Shown: piece by piece, positions 1-7,795 of the stretch
How positions within the stretch are numbered: position 1 is the stretch's first letter
Layout: each line of letters opens with the position of its first letter
Assembly (NCBI RefSeq): GCF_014202315.1
Contig: NZ_JACHGN010000006.1
Coordinates: forward strand, 1 to 64,000
Length of the DNA stretch: 64,000 nucleotides
Direction of reading: 5' to 3'
Source of the DNA: Thermocatellispora tengchongensis
GTDB lineage: Bacteria; Actinomycetota; Actinomycetes; Streptosporangiales; Streptosporangiaceae
Translations under genes and position numbers: made by a program
The notes under the pieces: model-generated
What the model was told of the DNA's origin: nothing
Databases searched by the model: none
What the model saw: the letters and a program-made list of their open reading frames with translations, nothing else

Positions 1-440
1 ATCCTCTCGGCCAGCTCGGCGACCGTGGGGGCGCGGTGGAGCTTCTGGTGCAGCTCGCCGGTGAGCTGGTTGAGCTGGGAGCGGCGCTCCTGGTGCACCC
101 GGGGGACCCGGATCGCCCAGGTGCGGTCGCGGAAGTGCCGCTTGATCTCGCCGCTGATCGTGATCATGGCGTAGCCGCGGAAGTCGTGGCCGAGGTCGGG
201 GTCGAAGCCGTTGATGGCCTTCATCAGCCCCACGTACGCCGCCTGCAGCAGGTCCTCGTACGGCTCGCCCCGGTAGCGGTAGCGGCGGGCGATCTCGCGT
301 ACCAGGGGCTGGTGCATCTCCACCACCCGCTCCCAGCAGCGTTCGGCGTACAGGCGGTTGCAACCGGGGGCGGCAGCCGCGATCAGCAGCTCCTCGGCCG
401 TCATCTGCTCAAGGGTGCGGAGGTCGTCAAGGACGGTCAT
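1..440 (-). CDS. SigB/SigF-type RNA polymerase sigma factor (partial)
   Basis: The N-terminal 146 codons of a group 3 sigma-70 factor are visible; the gene runs off the left edge. Region 2 spans about residues 40-106, with the core-binding helix at residues 61-81 (EDLLQAAYVGLMKAINGF) followed by the HDFRGYAMITISGEIKRHFRD stretch typical of SigB/SigF/SigG. Region 3 begins near residue 108 (WAIRVPRVHQE). The ATG at 440 is preceded by AGGGAG nine bases upstream. Factors of this family direct stress or developmental transcription and are usually held by an anti-sigma factor, but no such gene is visible here. The regulon cannot be told from the fragment. Confidence 0.93.
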   Translation of the reverse strand, partial: MTVLDDLRTLEQMTAEELLIAAAAPGCNRLYAERCWERVVEMHQPLVREIARRYRYRGEPYEDLLQAAYVGLMKAINGFDPDLGHDFRGYAMITISGEIKRHFRDRTWAIRVPRVHQERRSQLNQLTGELHQKLHRAPTVAELAER

Positions 441-669
441 CGAATGGCTCCCTGAGAGGTTCAAGGCGAACGCGCCGCGCGGGAACAGACGGAACAGCGC
501 GGGGGATGGCGCGTTCGGCGTACTCAACCAGACGCAGGCCGTTGCTTGACCTTGGCCCGGGTTATGCCCTCTCAGAACGAAGCTATTCCTCGATTTCGGG
601 CCGGCCTGACATTCAGTGCGGCCGACGGGTCACGACGGCGGACTGTCGTGACGGCCGGCCCGGCGAGGA

Positions 670-2070
670 CTAGCGGTCGGCCCACCTGATCTCGTACGGC
701 TGGAGCGTCACCTTCTCGCCGTCCACGGTGGCGGTGACCGCCGTGGCGGCGGTGTTGACCATCACGAGCCGGCGCGGCTGCGCCAGCACGCGCACCCGCT
801 GGTCGGAGGAGGTGATTTCGTCCAGCTCGGCCCCGGCGGGGAACCAGCGGGTGAAGTTGGTCACCAGGTCTCCGGTGGGCAGCAGCGCGCCGGTGGTGGG
901 GGCCCACAGGCAGCCGGGGCAGGCGCCCTCCTTGGCCTGCGGGTTCCAGTACAGGGCGGTGGCGGCGCCGCTGCGGGCGAACTCCATCATCGACACGGCC
1001 TGCACCGCCAGGCGCTTCGGCTCGGGCCAGGTGGTGGAGCCGTCCTCCGGCACGAAGTACCACTCCGACCACCAGACCGGCATGTCGCCCGTCCGCTCGC
1101 GGAGCCAGGAGGTGACCGCGCTGAACTTGCCCAGCGCGCCGAACTCGTCGGGCAGCAGGTCGTGGGTCTCGGTGGGCGAGGCGCCGTCCACCACGATGAA
1201 GTCGGCGCCCTTCTTGTTCTTGTACCAGTACTCGAAGGCGTCCAGCGCGTTCTGGTTGACCACGCCCCACGGGCCGCGCAGCTCGGAGGAGCCGGTGTTG
1301 TCGCTGTCGAAACCGAGGTACGGTCCGCCGATCTTGGCGTCGGGACGGGCGGCCTTGACCGCGTCGTAGACCTTGTTGTACATGTCGGTGTAGCCCTTGT
1401 AGTCCGCGGGCTTGGAGTGGTCCTTCCAGAAGCCCTTGAACTCATTCCAGACCATGAAGTACCGGACATCGGTGTACCGGCTCGCCACGGCCGCCGACAG
1501 CTTGGCGAAGTCGTCGAAGTACTCGGGGTAGGGGGCGTCCTCCAGGTGCTCGGCCCAGGCCGACTCCTCGGTGGGGCCCTCGGGGCCGCCCTTCATCCAG
1601 TCGGGCGCGCAGCACAGCGTGATGACCGGGGTGGCGCCCGACTGCTTCATCAGGTTCAGCCGGCTGTCGAGGTCTTCCCAGTAGTACTGGCCCGGGTAGG
1701 GCTCGGGGTTGAGCGCGCCGAAGCCCATGATGTGCTGGTTCTGCACCATCGGGGTGGTGGCGAGCGTGCCGGCCACCTTCTGCTCCAGCTCCGGCGAGAC
1801 GTTGTTGGCGCTGACCCCGGTGTGGGTGAAACCCCAGCGCGGCCACGCGGGGTCCACCCGCGGTGGCGTCCCGGCGTCCGCGGTGTCGGCCGCCGGGGAG
1901 GAGGCGGGCGTCGCGGTGGACGCGGGAGGCTGCGCGACGGAATCCGCCGGGCCCGCGGCGCCGCCCGAGGAACAACCCGCCGCGGCCAGCGCCGTCGCGA
2001 CGGCCGCCACGGCTCGGGCGAGCCCCCATCCGGCACGCCGCTGCCCTGCTGTTAACACCTGATGTTCCAT
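670..2070 (-). CDS. Secreted lipoprotein glycoside hydrolase, GH39-like
   Basis: The protein has 466 residues. It opens with a lipoprotein signal: a hydrophobic stretch and an LAAAGC lipobox with Cys33, then a Ser/Pro/Ala/Thr-rich linker to about residue 75. The rest is a TIM-barrel glycosidase domain with VWNE (Glu210, the likely acid/base at the end of strand 4) and WWSEW (Glu336, the likely nucleophile). This fits clan GH-A, closest to the GH39 group that includes beta-xylosidases and the exopolysaccharide hydrolase PslG. The enzyme should sit on the outer face of the membrane. An in-frame TTG at 2151 would put 27 residues ahead of the signal peptide, so ATG at 2070 is preferred although its SD is weak. 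The substrate is unknown. Confidence 0.8.
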   Translation of the reverse strand: MEHQVLTAGQRRAGWGLARAVAAVATALAAAGCSSGGAAGPADSVAQPPASTATPASSPAADTADAGTPPRVDPAWPRWGFTHTGVSANNVSPELEQKVAGTLATTPMVQNQHIMGFGALNPEPYPGQYYWEDLDSRLNLMKQSGATPVITLCCAPDWMKGGPEGPTEESAWAEHLEDAPYPEYFDDFAKLSAAVASRYTDVRYFMVWNEFKGFWKDHSKPADYKGYTDMYNKVYDAVKAARPDAKIGGPYLGFDSDNTGSSELRGPWGVVNQNALDAFEYWYKNKKGADFIVVDGASPTETHDLLPDEFGALGKFSAVTSWLRERTGDMPVWWSEWYFVPEDGSTTWPEPKRLAVQAVSMMEFARSGAATALYWNPQAKEGACPGCLWAPTTGALLPTGDLVTNFTRWFPAGAELDEITSSDQRVRVLAQPRRLVMVNTAATAVTATVDGEKVTLQPYEIRWADR

Positions 2071-2246
2071 CCGATCTATGCCGTATGCCTGGCTTGTAGC
2101 GTTCCACGGGGACGATAGGGCCGTGACCTCGGCAGGGGCGTTCACAGCCAATCGTTATGCCTGGAGGAGGCCGCGCCGGGGCGGCCGGGCTCGGCGCGGG
2201 CGCGGGGCCGCCCCGGTAACGAGAACTCGCTTCTAGCGCTGCGGGT

Positions 2247-2309
2247 CATGCTGAATTCGCTGCTCAGGGCGGCTGAGTATTGACAGCAGTGAACTTCGAT
2301 TTCAGCATG
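2247..2309. promoter_or_regulatory. 13-bp inverted repeat enclosing the Rieske gene promoter
   Basis: CATGCTGAATTCG at 2247-2259 is repeated in inverted form as CGATTTCAGCATG at 2297-2309 (12 of 13 match). Between and over the right arm lies a promoter-like TTGACA at 2280-2285 and CAGCAT at 2303-2308, spaced by 17 bases and pointing to the Rieske gene. The octamer CTGAATTC of the left arm recurs at 2865-2872, just before the TetR gene at 2905. That shared element suggests, but does not prove, that the TetR protein binds both places. Confidence 0.5.
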
Positions 2310-2355
2310 TCCGTGCGGAGCTGTCGCGCAGATCGTCCGGGCCCGCGCTCGTGCA

Positions 2356-2409
2356 CGGCAGGGGAACGGCAGGGGAACGGCAGGGGAACGGCAGGGGAAC
2401 GGCAGGGAG
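2356..2409 (+). repeat. 11-bp tandem repeat containing SD sequences
   Basis: Four perfect copies of CGGCAGGGGAA (2356-2399) are followed by a partial fifth, CGGCAGGGAG (2400-2409). The last copy supplies AGGGAG six bases before the ATG of the Rieske gene at 2416. Each full copy also holds AGGGGA, so the array is a row of SD-like sites leading to one start codon. Copy-number change would alter the mRNA leader and not a reading frame. Confidence 0.9.
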
Positions 2410-2415
2410 TCGGCC

Positions 2416-2763
2416 ATGAGTCTTGCCGCCCAGGCGCCCGGCGGCGGCTGGGTGCGCACGGTGCCCGTGGCCGACGTGCCGGCCGGCGGCGCCCTCGCGG
2501 TAGACCTGGACGAGGGCGGCGTCCTGCTCATCCGGACCAGGAGGGGGCGGGTGCTCGCCTACGACATCGCCTGCCCGCACCTCGGCGCGAGGCTCGACGC
2601 CGCGCGCGTGGGCCGATGGCACCTGACCTGCCCGGTGCACGCCTACCGGTTCCGCGTCTCCGACGGGATGTGCGTACGGCCCCGCGGGAGGCGCCCCCTG
2701 CGGGCGTGCGAGGTCCGCGTCCTCGACGGCGTCATCTACGTGTCGGCGTCCGAGAAGGACTGA
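2416..2763 (+). CDS. Rieske [2Fe-2S] domain protein
   Basis: This 115-residue protein is a stand-alone Rieske domain. The cluster ligands are Cys53 and His55 (CPH) and Cys72 and His75 (CPVH), with the expected 16 residues between the pairs. It has no signal peptide and no catalytic domain, so it resembles the small ferredoxin components of dioxygenases or NirD-like proteins. It is expected to carry electrons in the cytoplasm. No oxygenase or reductase partner is adjacent; the next gene encodes a TetR regulator. The start is set by the strong SD in the repeat directly upstream. Confidence 0.88.
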   Translation: MSLAAQAPGGGWVRTVPVADVPAGGALAVDLDEGGVLLIRTRRGRVLAYDIACPHLGARLDAARVGRWHLTCPVHAYRFRVSDGMCVRPRGRRPLRACEVRVLDGVIYVSASEKD

Positions 2764-2904
2764 TCGTCGCTTCCGAGCGGGGAACAGAACTCCCGTTCAC
2801 AGTCCCGGAACCCGCATACCTGCCCGTGACGGTGAAGATCGGAACCGCCTGCTGGAGCTGTATTCTGAATTCACCACCAGTGAGCAGGCGGGGGAGGGCG
2901 CCCG

Positions 2905-3516
2905 TTGACCACCGGCGTCTCGGGGCCGGTCGATCCGGCGCTTCTCCGCCGCGACCAGAGGGAGCGGCGGAGCCGCATCGTGCGCGCGGCGCTGCGCAGC
3001 CTGGCGAACAGCGACTACGAGCGCGTCAAGGTCTCCGACGTCGCCCGCGACGCCGGTGTGGCCCTCGGCACGCTCTACCGGTACTTCACCTCCAAGGAGC
3101 ACCTGTTCGCCGCGGTGTTCCTGGAATGGCAGGAGGGCCTGAAGCGCAAGCTCGCCAAGCCGGCCCCCGCCGGCGACTCCGAGCGCGAGCGGGTGCGCGA
3201 CGTGCTGCACCGCACACTGCGCGCCTTCCAGCTCCAGCCGCAGTTCTACCGGGTGCTGGTCGTGCTGCAGACGACCGGCGACCCCTACGCCGCCGAGATC
3301 TTCCAGTCCCTGGACAAGATCTTCGCCGAGATCGTGTCCCCGGCGTTCGAGGGCCCCTTCGACGAGGACCGCAAGGCCGTCTTCCACGTGCTCCAGGCGG
3401 TGCTCGACCAGGGCCTGCGAAGCTGGATCATGGGCCGCCTGGCCATCGGCGACGTGTACGCCCGGGTCGATGAGGCTATCCGGCTGATCTACGACCACCC
3501 TCCGCGTGTCTCATGA
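2905..3516 (+). CDS. TetR family transcriptional regulator
   Basis: A 203-residue repressor-type protein. Residues about 20-66 form the TetR helix-turn-helix, ending in the diagnostic TLYRYFTSKEHLF motif. The remainder is the helical ligand and dimer domain, broadly of the kind found in KstR-like regulators. The start is a TTG preceded by GGGGGAGGG. A palindromic TGAATTCA at 2866-2873 lies 32 bases upstream and could be an autoregulatory site; the same CTGAATTC octamer sits upstream of the Rieske gene. The ligand is unknown. Confidence 0.88.
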   Translation: MTTGVSGPVDPALLRRDQRERRSRIVRAALRSLANSDYERVKVSDVARDAGVALGTLYRYFTSKEHLFAAVFLEWQEGLKRKLAKPAPAGDSERERVRDVLHRTLRAFQLQPQFYRVLVVLQTTGDPYAAEIFQSLDKIFAEIVSPAFEGPFDEDRKAVFHVLQAVLDQGLRSWIMGRLAIGDVYARVDEAIRLIYDHPPRVS

Positions 3517-3600
3517 TGCGGACGGAAATGTCCTGATATCCGAGACCACTGCTAGGGTCGTCACCCGCCGGCCGAGACAGGAGATCGGAGGGGGCGGCAC

Positions 3601-3957
3601 ATGCCGAAGACGGTCGTCCACGTGTTCCACGGCGACGACGACTCGATCGTCACCGGGACCCGGGTAGCCCAGCGCGTGCACGAGGTCGCGGCCGAGCGCG
3701 GCGCGGAGGTGGAGGTCTTCTGCTTCGGCCCGGCCCAGCGCCGCCTCACCGACGGCGGCTCCTCACCGGCGAGCGCCGCCTACAACCGCCAGATCGACGA
3801 ACTGATCGCCGCCGGCGTCGTCGTCGGAGCGTGCGTCAACGCGGCCCGCGCCGACGGAACCGAGGCCGAACTGGCCCGGCGCGGGCTCAACCTGCGGGTG
3901 GCCCGGGACGAGTTCCTCCGCTTCACCCTGGAACAGGCCACCGTCATCGGCTTCTAG
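3601..3957 (+). CDS. DsrE/DsrF-like family protein
   Basis: A 118-residue protein with the alpha/beta fold expected of DsrE-like proteins: an N-terminal strand (KTVVHVF), a nucleotide-pocket-like loop, a central segment with VVVGACVNAARADG and a C-terminal helix. Family members act in sulfur relay or are uncharacterised. One cysteine lies in the position often conserved in the family (GACVNAA). It is preceded by a GGAGGGGG ribosome-binding site. It is monocistronic as far as can be seen, between a TetR gene and an MFS gene, and a sulfur-relay role is not shown by the neighbours. Confidence 0.65.
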   Translation: MPKTVVHVFHGDDDSIVTGTRVAQRVHEVAAERGAEVEVFCFGPAQRRLTDGGSSPASAAYNRQIDELIAAGVVVGACVNAARADGTEAELARRGLNLRVARDEFLRFTLEQATVIGF

Positions 3958-4138
3958 TTCCAGCCCTCCGGCGCCACGCACCCCATTCCCGCGGTCCCGC
4001 ACTGGGCCGGAAGGCCGTCACGCGCGCCACCGCCACGCACGGCGGCGCGGGGGGCCGGGATGAGCGCACGCCCGAGAGGCAAGATCGCCTAGGGGGCGCG
4101 CGGTTATGATCGGCGTACCCCCGGCGATTCGAGGTGGC

Positions 4139-5311
4139 ATGGGCACCTGGACCCTCCTGCGGTTCCCCTACGTCCTGCGTCTGCTGCTCGGCACGCTCGT
4201 CGGCCGCCTGCCCACCGGGATGGCCGCGCTGGCGATCTCGCTGGTGCTGCGCGAGGCCGGGGCGGCGTACGGGTTCGTCGGGTTCGCCGCCGGCACGTAC
4301 GCCGTCGCCTCCGCGGCCGGAGGCCCCGTGCTCGGCCGGCTGGTGGACCGGCTCGGCCAGACGCGGGTGCTGCTGCCGTCCGCCGTGCTGGCGGGGGCGG
4401 GGTTCGCCGCCATCGCCGCCGCGCCCGGCCGGCCCGCCGTGGTGATCGCCGGGGCGGTCGCGGCCGGGGCCGCCACGCCGCCGCTGGAGCCGTGCCTGCG
4501 CGCGCTGTGGCCGCGGATCGTGCCGCCGGAACGGCTGGAGTCGGCCTTCGCCCTGGACTCCGGCGCCCAGGAGCTGATCTTCGTGACCGGCCCGCTGCTG
4601 GTGGCGGCCTGCGCCGGCGCGCAGTCACCGTCGGCGGCGTTGTGGCTGGCCGCATTCCTCGGCCTGGCCGGCACCCTGGTCGTGGCCGCCGCGCCGCCCT
4701 CGCGCGCCTGGACGCCGCCGGTCGGATCCGCCGGGTGGCTCGGCCCCCTGCGCAGCGGCCCGCTCGTCATGCTGCTGATCAGTCTCGTCGGCGCGGGCGC
4801 CGCCGTGGGCGGGCTCACCATCATGGTGGTGTCGTACGCGGAGCGGAACCCGGTGCCCGGCGGCGCGGGCGCGCTGCTGGCCCTGAACGCGGGCGGTGCG
4901 CTGGTGGGAGCGCTGGTCTACGGCGGCGTACGCTGGCAGGCCCCGCCCCGGCGGCGGGCGGTGCTGCTCGCGGCCGGGCTGGCCACGGCGTACTGGCTGC
5001 TGTGCCTGCCCGTCCCGCCCGTTGCGATGGCCGCGCTGATGGCCGTCACCGGCCTGTTCCTGGCCCCGCTCCTCGCGGTCGCCTTCCTGCTGGTGGACGG
5101 CCTCGCCCCGCCCGGCACCACCACCGAGGCGTTCGCCTGGCTGGTCACCCTGTTCGCCGTCGGCATGGCCCTGGGCACCGCCATCGGCGGCGTCCTGCTG
5201 CAGCACAGCGGCCAGACCGCCGCGGCGGCGGCCGGCGCCGCGGGCGCCACCGGCTGCGCGCTCGTCCTGCTCGCGGCCCGCCGCGGGCTGCGCCTCCAGC
5301 CCGCGACCTGA
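4139..5311 (+). CDS. MFS transporter
   Basis: A 390-residue inner-membrane carrier with about 12 predicted helices and the MFS motif-A-like loop GRLVDRLGQTRVL after helix 2. The central loop is short, as in drug or metabolite exporters of the DHA1 type. ATG at 4139 is chosen because GAGGTGG lies just upstream. An in-frame ATG at 4106 would add 11 residues, but that ATG sits in a -10-like TATGAT. The substrate is unknown. It converges on the XRE-family gene. Confidence 0.85.
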   Translation: MGTWTLLRFPYVLRLLLGTLVGRLPTGMAALAISLVLREAGAAYGFVGFAAGTYAVASAAGGPVLGRLVDRLGQTRVLLPSAVLAGAGFAAIAAAPGRPAVVIAGAVAAGAATPPLEPCLRALWPRIVPPERLESAFALDSGAQELIFVTGPLLVAACAGAQSPSAALWLAAFLGLAGTLVVAAAPPSRAWTPPVGSAGWLGPLRSGPLVMLLISLVGAGAAVGGLTIMVVSYAERNPVPGGAGALLALNAGGALVGALVYGGVRWQAPPRRRAVLLAAGLATAYWLLCLPVPPVAMAALMAVTGLFLAPLLAVAFLLVDGLAPPGTTTEAFAWLVTLFAVGMALGTAIGGVLLQHSGQTAAAAAGAAGATGCALVLLAARRGLRLQPAT

Positions 5312-5318
5312 CCCCGGC

Positions 5319-5337
5319 CGCCCCGGGGCCCGGGGCG
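5319..5337. terminator. Hairpin between convergent genes
   Basis: CGCCCCGG at 5319-5326 pairs with CCGGGGCG at 5330-5337 around a 3-base loop, a few bases after the MFS stop codon. There is no U tract, as is usual in actinomycete intrinsic terminators. It may serve both convergent genes. Confidence 0.45.
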
Positions 5338-5366
5338 CCGGGGCGGGCGCCTTTTCCGGGCTGCGG

Positions 5367-6242
5367 TCAGGCGGCCGGGTGGCCGGCCCGGCCGGTCCGG
5401 CCGGCCTGCGAGGCCGGGGTGCGGGTGGCGGCCAGGGTGCCGAGGAGGCGCAGGGCCTGCTCGGAGAGGCTGCCCGGTTCGGCCAGCAGGGTGATGAGCT
5501 GGAGGCCGGGGGAGCTGGCGACGGTGAACATCTCGCAGGTCAGGGTGAGGTCGCCGACCTCCGGGTGGCGCATGCGCTTGGTGTCGCCGGCGTTGCTGGA
5601 GACGTCGTGGCGGGCCCACAGGCGGCGGAAGTCGGCGCTCTTGACCGACAGCTCCCCCACCAGCGCGGTCACCGCCGGGTCGTCGAGGTCGGCTCCGGCC
5701 ACGGCGCGCAGGTGGGCCACCTTGGCGCGGGCGGACTTCTCCCATTCGGGGTAGAACTCGCGCGCGACCGGCTCCAGGAAGATCATGCGCAGCAGGTTGT
5801 CGCGGTGCCGGAAGCCGTCGTACAGGGCGGTGGCCAGGGGGTTGGCGGCCAGGATGGTGGTCAGCCGGTCGCACAGCAGGGCGGGGGTGTCGGGCCAGGC
5901 GTCGATGAGCCGGCGCAGTTGCCGGGTGACCCGGGGCCGGGGCGCGCGCCGGTGGGGGCGGAGCATGGGGTGGGCCAGCTCGTACAGGTGCCTGGTCGCC
6001 TCGGGGCCGAGGTCCAGGACGCGGGCGAGGGCGTTCAGCACGCGTTCGGACGGGTTGCGTTCCCTGCCCTGCTCCAGGCGGATGTAGTAGTCGGTGCTGA
6101 CGCCCGCCAGCATGGCGACCTCTTCGCGCCGCAGGCCGGGAGTCCGGCGGTGCCCCGCGTCCAGGAGGCCGGCCTGCTCCGGGGTCATGGCCTCGCGCCG
6201 CGCGCGGAGGAACGCCCCCAGTTGCTTACCATCTTCGCCCAT
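5367..6242 (-). CDS. XRE-family regulator with MmyB-like ligand domain
   Basis: The protein has 291 residues. The N-terminal Cro/XRE helix-turn-helix (LRREEVAMLAGVSTDYYIRLEQGRER, about residues 36-61) is followed by a MmyB-type PAS-like binding domain that fills the rest, with the family's FRRLWARHDV segment. Proteins of this type regulate neighbouring, often divergent, genes in response to small or fatty-acid-like ligands. The ATG at 6242 has no SD, but CCGGATATATC lies 10-20 bases upstream on this strand, so the mRNA may be leaderless or nearly so. It diverges from the histidine kinase at 6416, and a long dyad lies between them. Confidence 0.88.
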   Translation of the reverse strand: MGEDGKQLGAFLRARREAMTPEQAGLLDAGHRRTPGLRREEVAMLAGVSTDYYIRLEQGRERNPSERVLNALARVLDLGPEATRHLYELAHPMLRPHRRAPRPRVTRQLRRLIDAWPDTPALLCDRLTTILAANPLATALYDGFRHRDNLLRMIFLEPVAREFYPEWEKSARAKVAHLRAVAGADLDDPAVTALVGELSVKSADFRRLWARHDVSSNAGDTKRMRHPEVGDLTLTCEMFTVASSPGLQLITLLAEPGSLSEQALRLLGTLAATRTPASQAGRTGRAGHPAA

Positions 6243-6344
6243 TTTGTCACGATATATCCGGTTTCGGGGGGTTTGAAGGGGAGTGTGCGTCCTGGGAGTG
6301 ACAGGACTACCTTCACCGCAAAATCCGGACATAGGGTGACAAAA
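6242..6344. promoter_or_regulatory. 20-bp inverted repeat in the XRE/kinase divergent promoter
   Basis: The left arm at 6242-6261 (TTTTGTCAC...TATCCGG) and the right arm at 6325-6344 (CCGGACATA...GACAAAA) match at 17 of 20 positions in inverted orientation. The left arm touches the XRE start codon and covers its -10-like TATATC. The right arm lies about 70 bases before the kinase start. The arrangement suggests two operator copies through which the XRE protein could control both genes. Confidence 0.6.
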
Positions 6345-6415
6345 GTCCACATATCGCCTCTCGTGATCTCCCTCCGGGAGGCGCGGCACGACATGACCCT
6401 GCCGGAAGGGGAATC

Positions 6416-7795
6416 GTGACGATCATGCCCTACCCCCGATCGATCCGAGGGCGGTCCGCCATGGCCGCGTCGCTGCTGGCCCTGATGGTGCTGCTCGTCC
6501 TGTGCGCGACGGCCTCCGCGGCGATCCACTACGGCGTCCAGGACCGCGGGCTGGACCGGGCGCAGCAGGTGGCGGGCCAGTGGAGCGCGGCGGCGCGCGG
6601 GTTCGCGCTGCCCCGGGTGCTCCCCGCGTCGGGTGAGATCGACCTGGTCCAGGAGGTGGACGCCCGCGGCGTGGTCCTGGCCGCCAGCCGCGCGGCGTGG
6701 GGGCGGCCCCCGCTGAGCGCCGTGCGCCCGGCCGCCGACGACCGGATCAAGAGGCTGACCGACGGCCGGTACCTGGTCGCGGCGATCCGCATCACCCCCG
6801 CCCCCGACGCCCCCGTCATCTACGCGGGGCGCGAGGTGCCCTTCCTGCTCCGCGGGCACCGCCTGGAGTACCTGCTCGGCGAGGTGGCCATCGGCCTGGT
6901 CGCCGTGGTCGGCTGGACGGCCTGGACCGCGGTGGGCCAGACGCTGCGGCCGGTCGAGGCGATCCGCGCCCGCATGGAGGAGATCACCGTGACCGACCTG
7001 AGCCTGCGCGTGCCGGTGCCGCCGGGCGGCGACGAGATCGCCCAGCTCGTCCGCACCGCCAACCAGACCCTGGAGCGGCTGGACGAGGCGGTCGCCCAGC
7101 AGCGCCGCTTCGCCTCCACCACCTCGCACGAGCTGCGGACCCCGATCGCCGCCCTGCGCGTCCAGCTCGAGGACGCCCTGGACGACCCCGGCGCGGACCC
7201 GCGGCAGGCGCTGCGCGGGGCACTGGTGGCGACCGAGCGCCTGGAGGCCATCGTCGAGGACCTGCTGGTGCTGGCCCGGCTGCGGGCCGACGACCCCGCG
7301 CCGCACGAGCTGATCGATCTGGGCGAGCTGGCGCGGCACGAGGCGGGCGGGCCCGGCGCCGTCCCGGTCACCGTGCGGGCCGAGCCCGGCGTCTGGGTCT
7401 CCGGCTCGCGCATCCAGCTCATCCGGATCCTGGCCAACCTGGTGGGCAACGCCCGCCGCCACGCCGAGTCGGCGGTGGAGATCCGCGTCACCTCCGAGGA
7501 CGGCCGGGCCGTGCTGGCGGTGACCGACGACGGGCCCGGCATCGCCCCGCGCGACCGCGAGCGGGTCTTCGAGCGCTTCACCCGCCTGGAGGACGGCCGC
7601 CGCCTCGATCCCGGCGGCAGCGGGCTCGGCCTGGCCATCTCCCGCGACATCGCGCACGGCCACCAGGGGACCCTGACCGTCGAGGACTCGCCGCGCGGCG
7701 CCAGGTTCGTCCTGCGGCTCCCGCGCCTGGACCCCGCCCCGGACGCCGCGCCCGCCGCGGACGAGCGGCGCGCCCTGCGCCCGGCGTGCGGCTAG
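6416..7795 (+). CDS. Orphan sensor histidine kinase
   Basis: A 459-residue membrane kinase. TM1 is at about 17-37 and TM2 at about 154-175, enclosing an extracytoplasmic sensor loop of some 115 residues. A HAMP domain follows, then the H-box SHELRTP with phosphorylated His238, the N-box NLVGN (341-345), DDGPGI (371-376) and GSGLGLAI (401-408). All catalytic motifs are present. No response regulator gene adjoins, so its partner lies elsewhere. The start is GTG with GGAAGGGGAA upstream. The stop overlaps that of the convergent DUF1206 gene by four bases (CTAG). Confidence 0.9.
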   Translation: MTIMPYPRSIRGRSAMAASLLALMVLLVLCATASAAIHYGVQDRGLDRAQQVAGQWSAAARGFALPRVLPASGEIDLVQEVDARGVVLAASRAAWGRPPLSAVRPAADDRIKRLTDGRYLVAAIRITPAPDAPVIYAGREVPFLLRGHRLEYLLGEVAIGLVAVVGWTAWTAVGQTLRPVEAIRARMEEITVTDLSLRVPVPPGGDEIAQLVRTANQTLERLDEAVAQQRRFASTTSHELRTPIAALRVQLEDALDDPGADPRQALRGALVATERLEAIVEDLLVLARLRADDPAPHELIDLGELARHEAGGPGAVPVTVRAEPGVWVSGSRIQLIRILANLVGNARRHAESAVEIRVTSEDGRAVLAVTDDGPGIAPRDRERVFERFTRLEDGRRLDPGGSGLGLAISRDIAHGHQGTLTVEDSPRGARFVLRLPRLDPAPDAAPAADERRALRPACG

